Source: an uncultured Ruminiclostridium sp.
GTDB lineage: Bacteria; Bacillota; Clostridia; Oscillospirales; Ruminococcaceae
Assembly (NCBI GenBank): GCA_947624435.1
Contig: CANQKE010000030.1
Coordinates: forward strand, 1-32,124
Reading direction: 5' to 3'
Length of the DNA stretch: 32,124 nt
The notes beneath the pieces are model-generated. The model was not told the DNA's origin and searched no databases. It was given only the letters and a program-made list of their open reading frames with translations. How positions within the stretch are numbered: position 1 is the stretch's first letter; each line of letters begins with the position of its first letter. The position numbers and the translations under genes were made by a program. Below, one piece after another: positions 8,137-16,497 of this stretch.

Positions 8137-8229
8137 GCATGATTATGACTTTAATAGGATAATATTAACTTTTTCGCTTTTGCGGAAATTTCCGAGCGTT
8201 TCAATAAACCTTATTTTAATGCGGTTTTT

Positions 8230-8249
8230 CGGTATGACTTGATATACCG
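8230..8249. promoter_or_regulatory. Candidate operator in the fucI–symporter intergenic region
   Basis: CGGTAT (8230-8235) and ATACCG (8244-8249) form a perfect inverted repeat with an 8-bp centre. It lies in the roughly 360-bp gap between the divergent fucI and symporter genes and upstream of both promoters. No regulator gene is next to it, so the binding protein is unknown. The rest of this gap is AT-rich and holds no gene that I can see. Confidence 0.4.
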
Positions 8250-8309
8250 CACAATTTGAAAGCATAAAAATTGTACAAAAAACCGATTTCGATTTGCGAA
8301 TATGTCATG

Positions 8310-8338
8310 TTGACAAAAAACTTTTTATCAGTTATAAT
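8310..8338 (+). promoter_or_regulatory. Sigma-A promoter of the symporter operon
   Basis: Perfect TTGACA (8310-8315), a 17-bp spacer and perfect TATAAT (8333-8338), 66 bp upstream of the symporter ATG. Confidence 0.88.
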
Positions 8339-8403
8339 TTACTTTAGTGATTTACACCGATCACACTTTAACTTAACAGATTTTCACCGGAGGAAAAATT
8401 TTT

Positions 8404-9948
8404 ATGGTACTGGCAATTCTCATCATCTATGTACTTTTTGTTGTCGGCATAGGTATCTACTGCCGCAAAAAGGCGGGTACTGTCGACGATTATGTACTCG
8501 GCGGACGTTCGGTAGGGCCGTGGCTCACCGCGTTCGCTTACGGCACTTCTTATTTTTCGGCGGTCATTTTTGTAGGCTATGCCGGAAAATTCGGTTGGAG
8601 CTACGGCCTCGCTACCACTTGGGTAGGTATAGGCAACGCGCTGATAGGTTCGCTGATGGCGTGGGTGATACTCGGCAGGCGCACCAGGATAATGACAAAG
8701 CACTTTGACAGCTCGACCATGCCGCAGTTCTTTGAAAAGCGCTTTAACAGCAAGACGCTTAAGATAATATCCGCGCTTATCGTGTTCGTGTTCCTTATCC
8801 CGTACACCGCGAGCGTGTACAACGGTCTTTCAAGGCTGTTTGAAATGGCGTTCCAGATAGATTATTCCTACTGCGTTATCGGTATGGCGGTAATTACGGC
8901 GGTATACGTCATCATCGGCGGCTATAAAGCGACCGCTATAAACGACTTCGTACAAGGTATAATAATGATAGTCGGCATAGTTGCGGTGATACTCGCTACG
9001 CTTGCCTCCAAGGGCGGTTTTACCGAGGCGGTAAATCAGCTGTCACAGGTAAGCACCGCGGGAACTCCCACTCCGGACTTAAACGGCGGCTTCGCCTCGT
9101 TCTTCGGGCCTGATCCGATGAACCTGCTGGGCGTTATAATCCTAACCTCGCTCGGCACTTGGGGACTTCCTCAGATGGTACATAAATTCTATGCGATAAA
9201 GGATGAAAAGTCCATAAAGACCGGCACGATAGTTTCCACCGCATTCGCGTTCATAATCGCGGGCGGCAGCTACTTCCTCGGCGGATTCGGACGTATCTTC
9301 GTTACCGACGAGCAGTTTGCCGAGATAGGCTCGGACGGCGTCGTTCCGAAAATGCTGGAAACACTGCCCGAAATACTGATAGGCATAGTGGTGGTACTGG
9401 TGCTTTCCGCGTCGATGTCCACGCTGTCCTCGCTCGTGCTGACCTCCAGCTCGACGCTGACGTTAGACCTTATCAAGCCTTTTTCAAAGGGCAAGATAGA
9501 CGAAAAGAGATCGCTTATCATAATGCGCGTGCTTATCGCGGTATTCCTTATAGTATCGGTAGTTATCGCGCTTAATAAAAACGCGCTCATCTCCGACCTT
9601 ATGGGATATTCGTGGGGCGCGCTCGCGGGAGCGTTCCTAGCACCGTTCATGTACGGATTGTTCTGGAAAGGCGTTACGCGCGCGTCGGTATACGCAAGCT
9701 TTATAGTCGGCGTAGGCGCTACCGTGCTGCACATGATAATAAAGCCTACCGGCACATTCCTCGGATTCTCGCTTGCTTCACCGGTAAATCTCGGTGCGCT
9801 TACCATGATAGCGGGTCTTATAATCGTGCCGATAGTCAGCCTTATCACTCCGCGAATGAAGAAAGAAGAGGTAGACGAGATATTCTCCTGCTATGAGGAG
9901 AAAAACGAGGTCGTTGTTACCGAGGCTATCGGCGGCGACAAGAACTAA
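8404..9948 (+). CDS. Sodium:solute symporter (SSS/SLC5 family), 514 aa
   Basis: A multi-pass membrane protein with about 13 hydrophobic segments. It begins with a short TM segment (VLAILIIYVLFVVGIGIY) and the family motif DDYVLGGRSVGPWLTAFAYGTSYFSA. It would use the Na+ gradient to import a small solute. Its position divergent from the fucose operon, and just upstream of a glycosidase, suggests a sugar such as L-fucose or a sugar released by the GH43 enzyme; this is inference, as SSS members also carry sialic acid, amino acids and vitamins. The start follows GGAGGAAAAA. It is the first gene of a plus-strand unit with the GH43 gene 12 bp downstream. Confidence 0.88.
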   Translation: MVLAILIIYVLFVVGIGIYCRKKAGTVDDYVLGGRSVGPWLTAFAYGTSYFSAVIFVGYAGKFGWSYGLATTWVGIGNALIGSLMAWVILGRRTRIMTKHFDSSTMPQFFEKRFNSKTLKIISALIVFVFLIPYTASVYNGLSRLFEMAFQIDYSYCVIGMAVITAVYVIIGGYKATAINDFVQGIIMIVGIVAVILATLASKGGFTEAVNQLSQVSTAGTPTPDLNGGFASFFGPDPMNLLGVIILTSLGTWGLPQMVHKFYAIKDEKSIKTGTIVSTAFAFIIAGGSYFLGGFGRIFVTDEQFAEIGSDGVVPKMLETLPEILIGIVVVLVLSASMSTLSSLVLTSSSTLTLDLIKPFSKGKIDEKRSLIIMRVLIAVFLIVSVVIALNKNALISDLMGYSWGALAGAFLAPFMYGLFWKGVTRASVYASFIVGVGATVLHMIIKPTGTFLGFSLASPVNLGALTMIAGLIIVPIVSLITPRMKKEEVDEIFSCYEEKNEVVVTEAIGGDKN

Positions 9949-9960
9949 AGGAAAAGCAAA

Positions 9961-11433
9961 ATGATCTATAAAAATCCTGTGCTGAGCGGATTTTACCCCG
10001 ACCCCAGCGTATGTAAAGCGAACGGCAGATTTTATATGGTGTGCAGCTCGTTCCAGTATTTTCCCGGCGTTCCGCTGTTTGAAAGCGGTGATCTTGTAAA
10101 CTGGAAGCAGATAGGCTATGTGCTGACCCGCAAAAATCAAGTCGCTTTGGAAAACGTGAACAGCTCCGGCGGAGTTTTCGCTCCTACTATAAGATACAAT
10201 GACGGGCGGTTCTATATGGTGACCACCAACGATACCACCCACGAAAATTTTTACGTTTACACCGATGATATTTACGGGGAATGGTCCGACCCCGTCACGG
10301 TGGAGCAGGACGGCATCGATCCGTCGCTGTTTTTCGAGGACGGGAAAGCCTACTTTATCTCCAACGGCAGCGACAGCGAGGGAGTACACGGCGTGGTACA
10401 GTGCGAGATAGACATCGCCACCGGCAAAAAGCTCACCCCCTCCCGCTGTATCTGGCAGGGAAGCGGCGGGCGCTACCTCGAAAGCCCTCACATGTACAAA
10501 ATAGACGGCAGATATTACCTTATGGCGGCGGAGGGCGGCACCGAGTACGGCCACATGATAACCCTCGCCGTGTCGGACAGCGTCTGGGGAGAATTTGCCC
10601 CGCGCGGCGAAAATCCGATACTTACCAACCGCAACAAAGCGCCGTACATCATACAGGGGATAGGTCACGGCGACCTCGTTTGCGACAATAACGGCGACTG
10701 GTTCATACTTAGCTTGGGATTCAGACAGATACATCTATGGATGACCTACCACACGCTCGGCAGAGAGGTCTTTCTCACTCCGGTGAGATTTACGGACGGC
10801 TGGATAAAGGCGGGCAGGGACGGCACTACAGACGACAGCTACGAGATAAAAGGCGATTTTTACCAAAAGCCGCTGCCTGTATTTACCTTTGCAAGTACCG
10901 ACCCGCATATAGACTGGTGCTTTCTGCGCTGTCCCGTGCCGGAAAATTACGAGCTTTCCGCCGAAAGCTATATCCTGCACGGCACCGACGTGACTTTAGA
11001 CGAGGTCGGCTCTCCGACGTTTATCGCGCTGCGGCAAAGGGAGTTTGATTTTGAACTGTCGGTAGCGCTTGAGCTCGACTGCGGCGAGGCGGGCGTATCT
11101 ATGTATATGTGCGAGCAGGAGCATTACGACGCCGCAATAAGAAAGACAGACAACGGGTATGAGGCGCTGCTGCGGCTCAATATCGGCGGGATAAGGCATA
11201 TCGAAAACACCGTAAAAGTAAGCGGCAGCGCGCGGCTTATCGTTCGCGCCGATAATCTGTTTTATAAATTTTACGTATCCGACGGCGAAAAGGAAAGCTT
11301 TCTCGGAATGGGGCAGTCGAAGTACCTTTCCACCGAGGTATCCGGCGGATTTACCGGAGTGATGACAGGATTATATGCCGTCGGGGAGAATACCGCGCGG
11401 TTTACCGATTTCAAATGTGAATATACAAACTGA
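9961..11433 (+). CDS. Glycoside hydrolase family 43 (beta-xylosidase / alpha-L-arabinofuranosidase-like), 490 aa
   Basis: An exo-acting GH43 enzyme. The five-bladed propeller carries the expected triad: Asp14 in FYPDPS (general base), Asp120 in GIDPS (pKa modulator) and Glu174 in RYLESPHMY (general acid). The propeller spans about residues 1-295 and is followed by a beta-sandwich C-terminal domain (about 310-490) of the GH43_C2/concanavalin-like type. There is no signal peptide, so it would act in the cytoplasm on imported oligosaccharides. Context beside a Na+ symporter supports that. It is likely to release xylose or arabinose, but the exact linkage cannot be read from the sequence. It is followed 15 bp later by the CoA-ligase gene. 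Confidence 0.9.
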   Translation: MIYKNPVLSGFYPDPSVCKANGRFYMVCSSFQYFPGVPLFESGDLVNWKQIGYVLTRKNQVALENVNSSGGVFAPTIRYNDGRFYMVTTNDTTHENFYVYTDDIYGEWSDPVTVEQDGIDPSLFFEDGKAYFISNGSDSEGVHGVVQCEIDIATGKKLTPSRCIWQGSGGRYLESPHMYKIDGRYYLMAAEGGTEYGHMITLAVSDSVWGEFAPRGENPILTNRNKAPYIIQGIGHGDLVCDNNGDWFILSLGFRQIHLWMTYHTLGREVFLTPVRFTDGWIKAGRDGTTDDSYEIKGDFYQKPLPVFTFASTDPHIDWCFLRCPVPENYELSAESYILHGTDVTLDEVGSPTFIALRQREFDFELSVALELDCGEAGVSMYMCEQEHYDAAIRKTDNGYEALLRLNIGGIRHIENTVKVSGSARLIVRADNLFYKFYVSDGEKESFLGMGQSKYLSTEVSGGFTGVMTGLYAVGENTARFTDFKCEYTN

Positions 11434-11448
11434 AAGAAGGATAATATA

Positions 11449-12747
11449 ATGTTTTTTCAAAAGGACATCGAAACCATGCCCAGAGCGGAGATAGAAAAGC
11501 TCCAGCTCGAAAAACTCAAACACATGGTAAAGTATTGCTACGACAATGTTCCGCTGTACAAAAAGAAGTTTGACGAGGCGGGCTTTGACTGCTCAAAGCT
11601 GAAAACATTGTCGGATATAAAGTACATACCCTTTACCACTAAGGCGGATTTTCGCGACAATTATCCGTTCGGCATGTTTGCGGTGCCTATGAAGAAGGTA
11701 ACGCGCCTGCACGCGTCCTCCGGTACTACCGGAAAGCCCACCGTTGTCGGCTACACCGCGAACGATCTTGATATGTGGTCGGACTGCATGGCGAGAATAG
11801 TTACCGCGGCGGGCGCTACCGACGAGGATATAGTTCAGATATCATTCGGCTACGGACTGTTCACCGGTGCGCTGGGACTTCATTACGGACTGGAAAAGAT
11901 AGGCGCTACCGTAGTGCCGTGTTCCTCTGGAAATACCGAAAAGCAGATAATGCTGATGAAGGATTTCGGCACGACGGCACTGGTATCCACTCCGTCTTAT
12001 GCTCTGCACATAGGGGAAATGGCGCAGGAGCTGGGCTACAGCCGCGACGATATAAAGCTCAGGCTCGGACTGTTCGGCTCTGAGGGCTGCACTGCCGAGA
12101 TGCGCGCACAGGTAGAGGAAAGACTGCACCTGCTCGCCACCGACAATTACGGCATGAGCGAGCTTATCGGGCCCGGCGTTTCGGGAGAATGCCACCTGCG
12201 CTGCGGTTTGCACTTCAACGAGGATCATTTCCTGCCGGAGATAATCGACCCGGAGACCGGCGAGGTGCTGCCGGAGGGGGAAGAGGGCGAGTTAGTCGTA
12301 ACGCCGCTGTCCAAGGAGGCGCTTCCGGTGCTGAGATACCGCACCAAGGACATCACCTCGATAACCTACGAAAAATGCGAATGCGGACGCACTCACGCGC
12401 GTATGGCAAAAACCACCGGACGCACCGATGATATGCTTAAGATACGTGGCGTGAACGTGTTCCCGTCGCAGATAGAAAGCGTTATCATGACTATAAAAGA
12501 GGTCGCTCCGCATTATCAGATAGTTGTCACCCGCGAGGGCAGCCACGACGCGCTGGAGGTAAAGTGCGAGATAGCGGACGAAAGCCTGCTCGAAAGCTTC
12601 TCCGCGTTGGAAAATCTGCGTAAGAGAGTAGACCACGACCTTAAGACCGTGCTGGGTATTTCCGTAAAGGTATCGCTGGTAGAGCCAAAGACGATACAAA
12701 GATTCCAGGGTAAAGCGCAGAGAGTTATCGACCTTAGAAAAAAATAA
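11449..12747 (+). CDS. paaK: Phenylacetate-CoA ligase family (AMP-forming), 432 aa
   Basis: An adenylate-forming enzyme that activates an aryl acid with ATP and CoA. The P-loop-like LHASSGTTGKPTVVGYT, the block TDNYGMSELIGPG and the C-terminal GRTDDMLKIRGVNVFPSQIE are diagnostic of PaaK-type ligases. Length matches (about 430-440). In gut anaerobes such genes often pair with indolepyruvate ferredoxin oxidoreductase; here it follows a GH43 gene by 15 bp with its own SD (GAAGGA), which is unusual. The real substrate could be phenylacetate, indoleacetate or another aryl acid. No terminator is visible between its stop and the rplJ promoter 11 bp later. Confidence 0.88.
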   Translation: MFFQKDIETMPRAEIEKLQLEKLKHMVKYCYDNVPLYKKKFDEAGFDCSKLKTLSDIKYIPFTTKADFRDNYPFGMFAVPMKKVTRLHASSGTTGKPTVVGYTANDLDMWSDCMARIVTAAGATDEDIVQISFGYGLFTGALGLHYGLEKIGATVVPCSSGNTEKQIMLMKDFGTTALVSTPSYALHIGEMAQELGYSRDDIKLRLGLFGSEGCTAEMRAQVEERLHLLATDNYGMSELIGPGVSGECHLRCGLHFNEDHFLPEIIDPETGEVLPEGEEGELVVTPLSKEALPVLRYRTKDITSITYEKCECGRTHARMAKTTGRTDDMLKIRGVNVFPSQIESVIMTIKEVAPHYQIVVTREGSHDALEVKCEIADESLLESFSALENLRKRVDHDLKTVLGISVKVSLVEPKTIQRFQGKAQRVIDLRKK

Positions 12748-12758
12748 TTCAAAAGCGC

Positions 12759-12787
12759 TTGACAAATATAAAAAACTGTGCTATAAT
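12759..12787 (+). promoter_or_regulatory. Sigma-A promoter of rplJ-rplL
   Basis: Perfect TTGACA (12759-12764), 17-bp spacer and perfect TATAAT (12782-12787). Confidence 0.9.
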
Positions 12788-12792
12788 AACAA

Positions 12793-12912
12793 CGCTGTTC
12801 TAAAGACAGCAGGTCGGTCTACCGCTAACGGAATTATTTTCCGCCTGCCGAGGAATGGGAAAATAGTGTTTTTTCCGCCCTGTTCCTCTGTGAACATGGG
12901 CTTTTATTTTTC
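12793..12912 (+). promoter_or_regulatory. Ribosomal protein L10 leader with attenuator
   Basis: The untranslated leader before rplJ contains a small hairpin (GCTGT/ACAGC) and a longer pairing in which GCAGGTCGG faces CCGCCTGC. It ends with a terminator-like hairpin: GCCC-TGTTC (12877-12885) pairs with GAACA-GGGC (12892-12901), followed by a U-rich run to 12912. This matches the place and general design of the known L10(L12)4-binding leader RNA, by which L10 represses its own operon. Confidence 0.78.
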
Positions 12913-12948
12913 CTTTTGAACAGTAAATATACGAAAGGAGAACCGTTT

Positions 12949-13449
12949 ATGCCGAGTCAGAGCGTATTACAGTCCAAGCAGGCTTTCGTTGAAGAACTCA
13001 CCGAAAAGCTTAAAAACGCCGAGTGCGGCGTTATCGTCGATTACAAGGGTATTACCGTTGCCGACGATACCGCGCTGAGAAAAAGTCTGCGCGAGGCAGG
13101 GATAGACTACTTCGTAGTAAAGAACACCCTGTTAAAGCGTGCCGCAAAAGAGGCGGGCATCGAGGGCATTGAGGACGTACTTGAGGGCACTACCGCAATA
13201 GCGCTTGCAAAGGACGACATCATCACCGCTCCTAAGCTGCTTTATAAGCAGGAAGAGGATTCCGAGGGACAATTCAGCATTAAGAAAGGATTTGTCGGCG
13301 GAAAGGCTATCAGCAAGGAAGAGGTAATTGCTTACGCAAAGCTGCCTTCCAAGGAAACTCTGCTTTCCCAGCTGGTATTTATGCTTCAGTCTCCCATTCA
13401 GAGACTTGCTATCGCAGTAAGCGAGATCGAAAAGAAACAGTCCGCATGA
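12949..13449 (+). CDS. rplJ: 50S ribosomal protein L10, 166 aa
   Basis: L10 anchors L7/L12 dimers at the ribosomal stalk base. The sequence shows the conserved N-terminal RNA-binding domain (VEELTEKLKNAECGVIVDYKGITVADDTALRKSLREAG with YFVVKNTLLKRA) and a C-terminal helix for L12 binding. The start at 12949 is selected because GAAAGGAG sits 8 nt before it; the frame is open slightly further upstream in the leader but without an SD. It is the first gene of the classic rplJ-rplL operon and is expected to be autoregulated through its leader. Confidence 0.97.
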   Translation: MPSQSVLQSKQAFVEELTEKLKNAECGVIVDYKGITVADDTALRKSLREAGIDYFVVKNTLLKRAAKEAGIEGIEDVLEGTTAIALAKDDIITAPKLLYKQEEDSEGQFSIKKGFVGGKAISKEEVIAYAKLPSKETLLSQLVFMLQSPIQRLAIAVSEIEKKQSA

Positions 13450-13515
13450 TCGCGGAAAGGCATGCGGCTTTATCCGCATGAAACTACTACAAACATAATA
13501 TGGAGGAAAATTAAA

Positions 13516-13893
13516 ATGGCTTCAGAGAAGATTTTAGGCATTATTGAAGAAGTTAAGGGCCTTACCGTATTAGAGCTCAACGAGCTGGTAAAGGCACTTG
13601 AAGAGGAATTCGGCGTATCCGCAGCTGCTGTTGCTGCTGCTCCCGCTGCAGGCGCAGGCGCTGCCGCAGCCGCTGAGGAAAAGACTGAGTTTGACGTTGT
13701 TCTGGCTTCCTTCGGCGAGTCCAAGATGAACATCATCAAGCTGGTCAAGGACATCTGCGGTGTAGGTCTTAAGGAAGCTAAGGAGCTGGTTGAGGCTGCT
13801 CCTAAGACTCTTAAGGAAGCTGCTCCCAAGGCTGAGGCTGAGGAGATCAAGGCTAAGATCGAAGAGGCCGGCGGTAAAGTCGAGCTCAAGTGA
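13516..13893 (+). CDS. rplL: 50S ribosomal protein L7/L12, 125 aa
   Basis: The stalk protein that recruits translation GTPases. It has an N-terminal dimerisation domain ([31 protein letters not shown]), an Ala/Gly-rich hinge of about 25 residues, and the C-terminal factor-binding domain ([27 protein letters not shown]). The start at 13516 has a TGGAGG SD. Cotranscribed with rplJ, and followed by a bidirectional terminator. Strongly biased, highly expressed codon use is evident. Confidence 0.98.
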   Translation: MASEKILGIIEEVKGLTVLELNELVKALEEEFGVSAAAVAAAPAAGAGAAAAAEEKTEFDVVLASFGESKMNIIKLVKDICGVGLKEAKELVEAAPKTLKEAAPKAEAEEIKAKIEEAGGKVELK

Positions 13894-13910
13894 TCAACTT
13901 TCAAAATTAA

Positions 13911-13950
13911 AAACAAAAACAGAGGGTGTATGCTCTCTGTTTTTTGTTTT
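13911..13950. terminator. Bidirectional terminator between rplL and the nitrilase gene
   Basis: AAACAAAAACAGAG pairs with CTCTGTTTTTTGTTT around a short loop. There is a U-run on the plus side and an A-run (U-run on minus) on the other, between convergent genes. Confidence 0.85.
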
Positions 13951-13954
13951 ATTC

Positions 13955-14797
13955 TCATTCGATATCCGTTGCCAAAGTCTTATATTTGTTCGGATGGCGG
14001 TACTTGTTTCCCATAACTTCACGGTCACGATAATCCCGCAGCATATCTATATCTATCTCAGCTAAATAAATTCCCTCCTCTTCCGGCGCTTCGAGAATAC
14101 ACATATCCCGCACTCCCGGCTCGTTATTTAACCATGCAACTCCGTCAAACACCGTTGAATGACCGTTGCAATCCGGCTGCCCCTTGGGATAATTACAGGT
14201 AGCGACAGTAAGCATATTTTCATAAGCTCTTGTGCGAAGCGCCGATAAACGATTTATCTCCATAGGGCAGGCGTTAGGCGCTAAAATAACTTCCGCCCCT
14301 TTGAGCATTAAGATACGCGCGCTTTCCGGAAATTCTCTGTCAAAGCATATCATCGAGCCTACCTTTATGATATCTCTGCCGATATCCAGCTCGGTCACAT
14401 AGAAATCATCTCCGCCAGCTAATACCTTTTCCAAGTCAAAAGCGCAGGTATGGACCTTAGAATAATGCAGCCGCTCCTTTCCGAATCTATCAAAAAGGAT
14501 AATGGAATTCAGCGGTTTAGGCTCGTTTCTTTCAAGGAAAGTGATGCCGATAGCCATATTAAGCTCACCGGCAAGCTTGCCGAATTCGCGGACAAAATCA
14601 CTTTGCGAATCTATCGACAACGCGGCCAATTCCGAGCTATCCTGCGGAAGCTTATAACCGTCGCTCCACATTTCGGGAAACAGGGCAATATCAGCGCCCA
14701 TATTTTTTGCCTTAACGCAGGCTTTTTTTCCTTTTTCCAATTGTTTGTCAAGCGTGTCCTCCGGAAGTAATTGCAACAAAGCTATTTTCAAATTCAT
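13955..14797 (-). CDS. Carbon-nitrogen hydrolase (nitrilase superfamily), 280 aa
   Basis: A nitrilase-superfamily amidase or N-carbamoyl hydrolase. The catalytic triad is visible: Glu42 (LFPEMW), Lys114 (HYSKVH) and Cys151 (MICFDREFP). Length is normal for the family, and there is no signal peptide. The substrate is not predictable; omega-amidase or N-carbamoylputrescine-like hydrolases are related. The start is preceded by AAAGGCGG. It lies about 100 bp after the regulator gene's stop, on the same strand, so the regulator may control it, though an imperfect hairpin (14865-14889) sits between them. Confidence 0.88.
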   Translation of the reverse strand: MNLKIALLQLLPEDTLDKQLEKGKKACVKAKNMGADIALFPEMWSDGYKLPQDSSELAALSIDSQSDFVREFGKLAGELNMAIGITFLERNEPKPLNSIILFDRFGKERLHYSKVHTCAFDLEKVLAGGDDFYVTELDIGRDIIKVGSMICFDREFPESARILMLKGAEVILAPNACPMEINRLSALRTRAYENMLTVATCNYPKGQPDCNGHSTVFDGVAWLNNEPGVRDMCILEAPEEEGIYLAEIDIDMLRDYRDREVMGNKYRHPNKYKTLATDIE

Positions 14798-14864
14798 CTT
14801 TTTATCCGCCTTTCTGATGAAAATATTATTTACATACGGTAAAATTAGAAAACGGCTAAGATTC

Positions 14865-14889
14865 GTGTATTTTTGTCAGGCAAAAACAC
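14865..14889 (-). terminator. Weak hairpin after the regulator gene
   Basis: TTTTTG (14870-14875) and CAAAAA (14881-14886), flanked by GTG/CAC, form a bulged stem just after the regulator stop at 14900. It is a possible weak terminator. Confidence 0.4.
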
Positions 14890-14899
14890 TGTATGACAG

Positions 14900-15569
14900 C
14901 TATACGCAGGCAATATACACATCCATAGCATCGCCGTCCGTCTCAAAGCACGGGATCACGCCTTTGTCCGTTTGCTTCAAACCGTTGATACACATATATT
15001 CCGTTAACGTCTTATATGCGTTAGGAATGATCACAAAAGGATTTTTGAAAGGTTCGGGAATGTGGATCGCGACATATTTGTGAGCATTCTGCTCTAAGAT
15101 CTCCACTCCTTCCGGCGTTACACCTTCAGGCAGGATCCATGCAGCCTCATAGCCGTGCATATGGTAAACATTTATCTGCTCCATAGAAACATATGGAAAG
15201 TCCCACCCGATCACCTGGGGGTGTTCCACACCGTTGTTACGGGCAACGTTTAACACCCAGTTGATGGCGTCCCCCCTCGGGATCGTTGCTGATAACTGCG
15301 TGCTTTACATACCGAAACCCCGGAACAGTCTCCACGCGAAGGTTCGTGTATGCGTCGTCACAGACGCCCATCTCTTCGCGAAACAGATTGTCAAGCGAAC
15401 AGTTGAACAGCCCACAAAGCTCAATGGCTTTATCCATTTCGGGCGTTGATTCGTCAAGTTCCCATTTTGAAACGGTCTGTCGGCTGACTTTAAGCTTTTC
15501 CGCCAAAGCCTCCTGCGTAATTCCTCCGCACATACGCCTCAGGTGTTGCAAATTTTTGCCAAAACTCAT
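14900..15569 (-). pseudogene. HTH (XRE/Cro) regulator with GyrI-like effector domain, broken by a +1 shift in a G6 run
   Basis: The N-terminal part (15569 to about 15277) encodes an XRE-type helix-turn-helix (TQEALAEKLKVSRQTVSKWE, a nearly ideal motif). The frame then runs into a stop at 15237. The -1 related frame continues from the same place to 14900 and encodes a GyrI/AraC-type effector-binding domain (VSMEQINVYHMHGYEAAWILPEGV ending in DVYIACV, shown here only as family hallmarks). Removing one base from the C6 run at 15271-15276 (G6 on the coding strand) joins the two into a single protein of about 222 residues with sensible sequence across the join (DPEGDAINWV). It could be a true frameshift, phase variation, or a sequencing error. 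An SD (AAGGAGAAAG) precedes the ATG. Confidence 0.8.
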
Positions 15570-15612
15570 AAAACTTTCTCCTTATCATTTTGCACGGCCA
15601 TGCATTGATAAT

Positions 15613-15641
15613 ATTATATCTCCATTCAGCCGAAAAGTCTA
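15613..15641 (-). promoter_or_regulatory. Promoter of the HTH regulator
   Basis: Minus-strand TAGACT (15636-15641), 17-bp spacer, TATAAT (15613-15618), about 43 bp upstream of the start codon. Confidence 0.65.
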
Positions 15642-15784
15642 CCACCCGGCATGTGCTTTTTTCTTTGTTTTGGCAATTACAGGTTGCGCTCCCGCCATAA
15701 AACTGATACCTAAGCGAAAACTTATTTTGCCAAAGGTCACATTTTAATTATTCCTTCGCTTTGTATCAAACCCCTCAATATACA

Positions 15785-15809
15785 TATCCCCTCCATGCAG
15801 GAGGGGATA
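15785..15809 (-). terminator. Terminator-like hairpin after pduL
   Basis: TATCCCCTCC (15785-15794) pairs perfectly with GGAGGGGATA (15800-15809) around a 5-nt loop, with further AT pairing outside. It lies 15 bp after the pduL stop. The U-tract is weak. Confidence 0.7.
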
Positions 15810-15823
15810 GAAATATGTATTTG

Positions 15824-16396
15824 TTACTTGATTATCTCGACCATCATACCGGGAACTGCGGATACCGCATTTGATTCGTCGGTATCTATGTGCATAGCGT
15901 CTGCGAATTTTTCGCTTACTCTTACCACTACGTCGCCGAGGATAGCGCTTCTTCCGTCGCTGTTTACCTTTACGGAAACGATCTGCTTGTTTTCGATACC
16001 CCATTTTTCAGCCGTTTCGGGAACAAGGTGGATATGACGCTTTGCCACGATAACGCCCTGAGATATCTCTACCTCGCCGCAGGGGCCGCTGATACGGCAG
16101 CCGGGAGTGCCGTCAAGGTCGCCGGACTCTCTTACTACTATCGGACAGCCTATGCTGCGCGCGTCGGTCGCGGAAAGCTCTACCTGGTCGGCAGGTCTTA
16201 CGGGGCCTAAAATAGATACGTTTGCCAGCGCCTTTTTCGGGCCGGTAACAGTTACACGCTCTTCACAAGCGAACTGACCGGGCTGAGAAAGGTCTTTTTT
16301 CTTGGTAAGCTGATAACCCTTGCCAAATAATACCTCCAGTGTTTCCTGCGTAACGTGTACGTGACGAGCAGATGTTTCAAGCAATACTTCCATCAT
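15824..16396 (-). CDS. pduL: Phosphate propanoyltransferase (PduL-type PTAC), 190 aa
   Basis: It exchanges CoA and phosphate on propionyl- or acetyl-CoA to give the acyl phosphate, which a kinase turns into ATP. The two PduL beta-barrel domains each bring a zinc-binding RHxH motif: ARHVHV (His12, His14) and AKRHIHL. DSARS-like and GCRISGPCGEVEI blocks fit the family. The start is placed at 16396 (MMEVLLETS) after AAAGGAAAT; the frame is open for 16 more codons but lacks an SD there. There is no N-terminal encapsulation helix and no shell-protein gene nearby, so it is probably cytosolic rather than in a microcompartment. It has its own promoter and terminator, so it seems to be a single-gene unit. 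Confidence 0.9.
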   Translation of the reverse strand: MMEVLLETSARHVHVTQETLEVLFGKGYQLTKKKDLSQPGQFACEERVTVTGPKKALANVSILGPVRPADQVELSATDARSIGCPIVVRESGDLDGTPGCRISGPCGEVEISQGVIVAKRHIHLVPETAEKWGIENKQIVSVKVNSDGRSAILGDVVVRVSEKFADAMHIDTDESNAVSAVPGMMVEIIK

Positions 16397-16448
16397 GATA
16401 TTTATTTCCTTTCTTATTTTAGGGCATTGCCCTTTGATCTCCAATTAA

Positions 16449-16477
16449 ATTATACAACATATCATGGGAAAATTCAA
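16449..16477 (-). promoter_or_regulatory. Sigma-A promoter of pduL
   Basis: Minus-strand TTGAAT (16472-16477), 17-bp spacer, TATAAT (16449-16454), about 53 bp upstream of the pduL start. Confidence 0.75.
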
Positions 16478-16497
16478 GGGTTTTTATAAAATCATTG

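Noticed and set aside
8256-8270. CcpA cre site in the fuc intergenic region (TTGAAAGCATAAAAA)
   Set aside because: It lacks the central CG and the 3' C of the consensus; two key mismatches.
9778-10734. 318-codon open frame antisense to the symporter and GH43 genes
   Set aside because: It spans the junction of two well supported plus-strand genes and has no recognisable domain or SD.
13470-13958. Long open frame antisense to rplL
   Set aside because: It is a shadow of the Ala-rich rplL coding sequence and covers the terminator.
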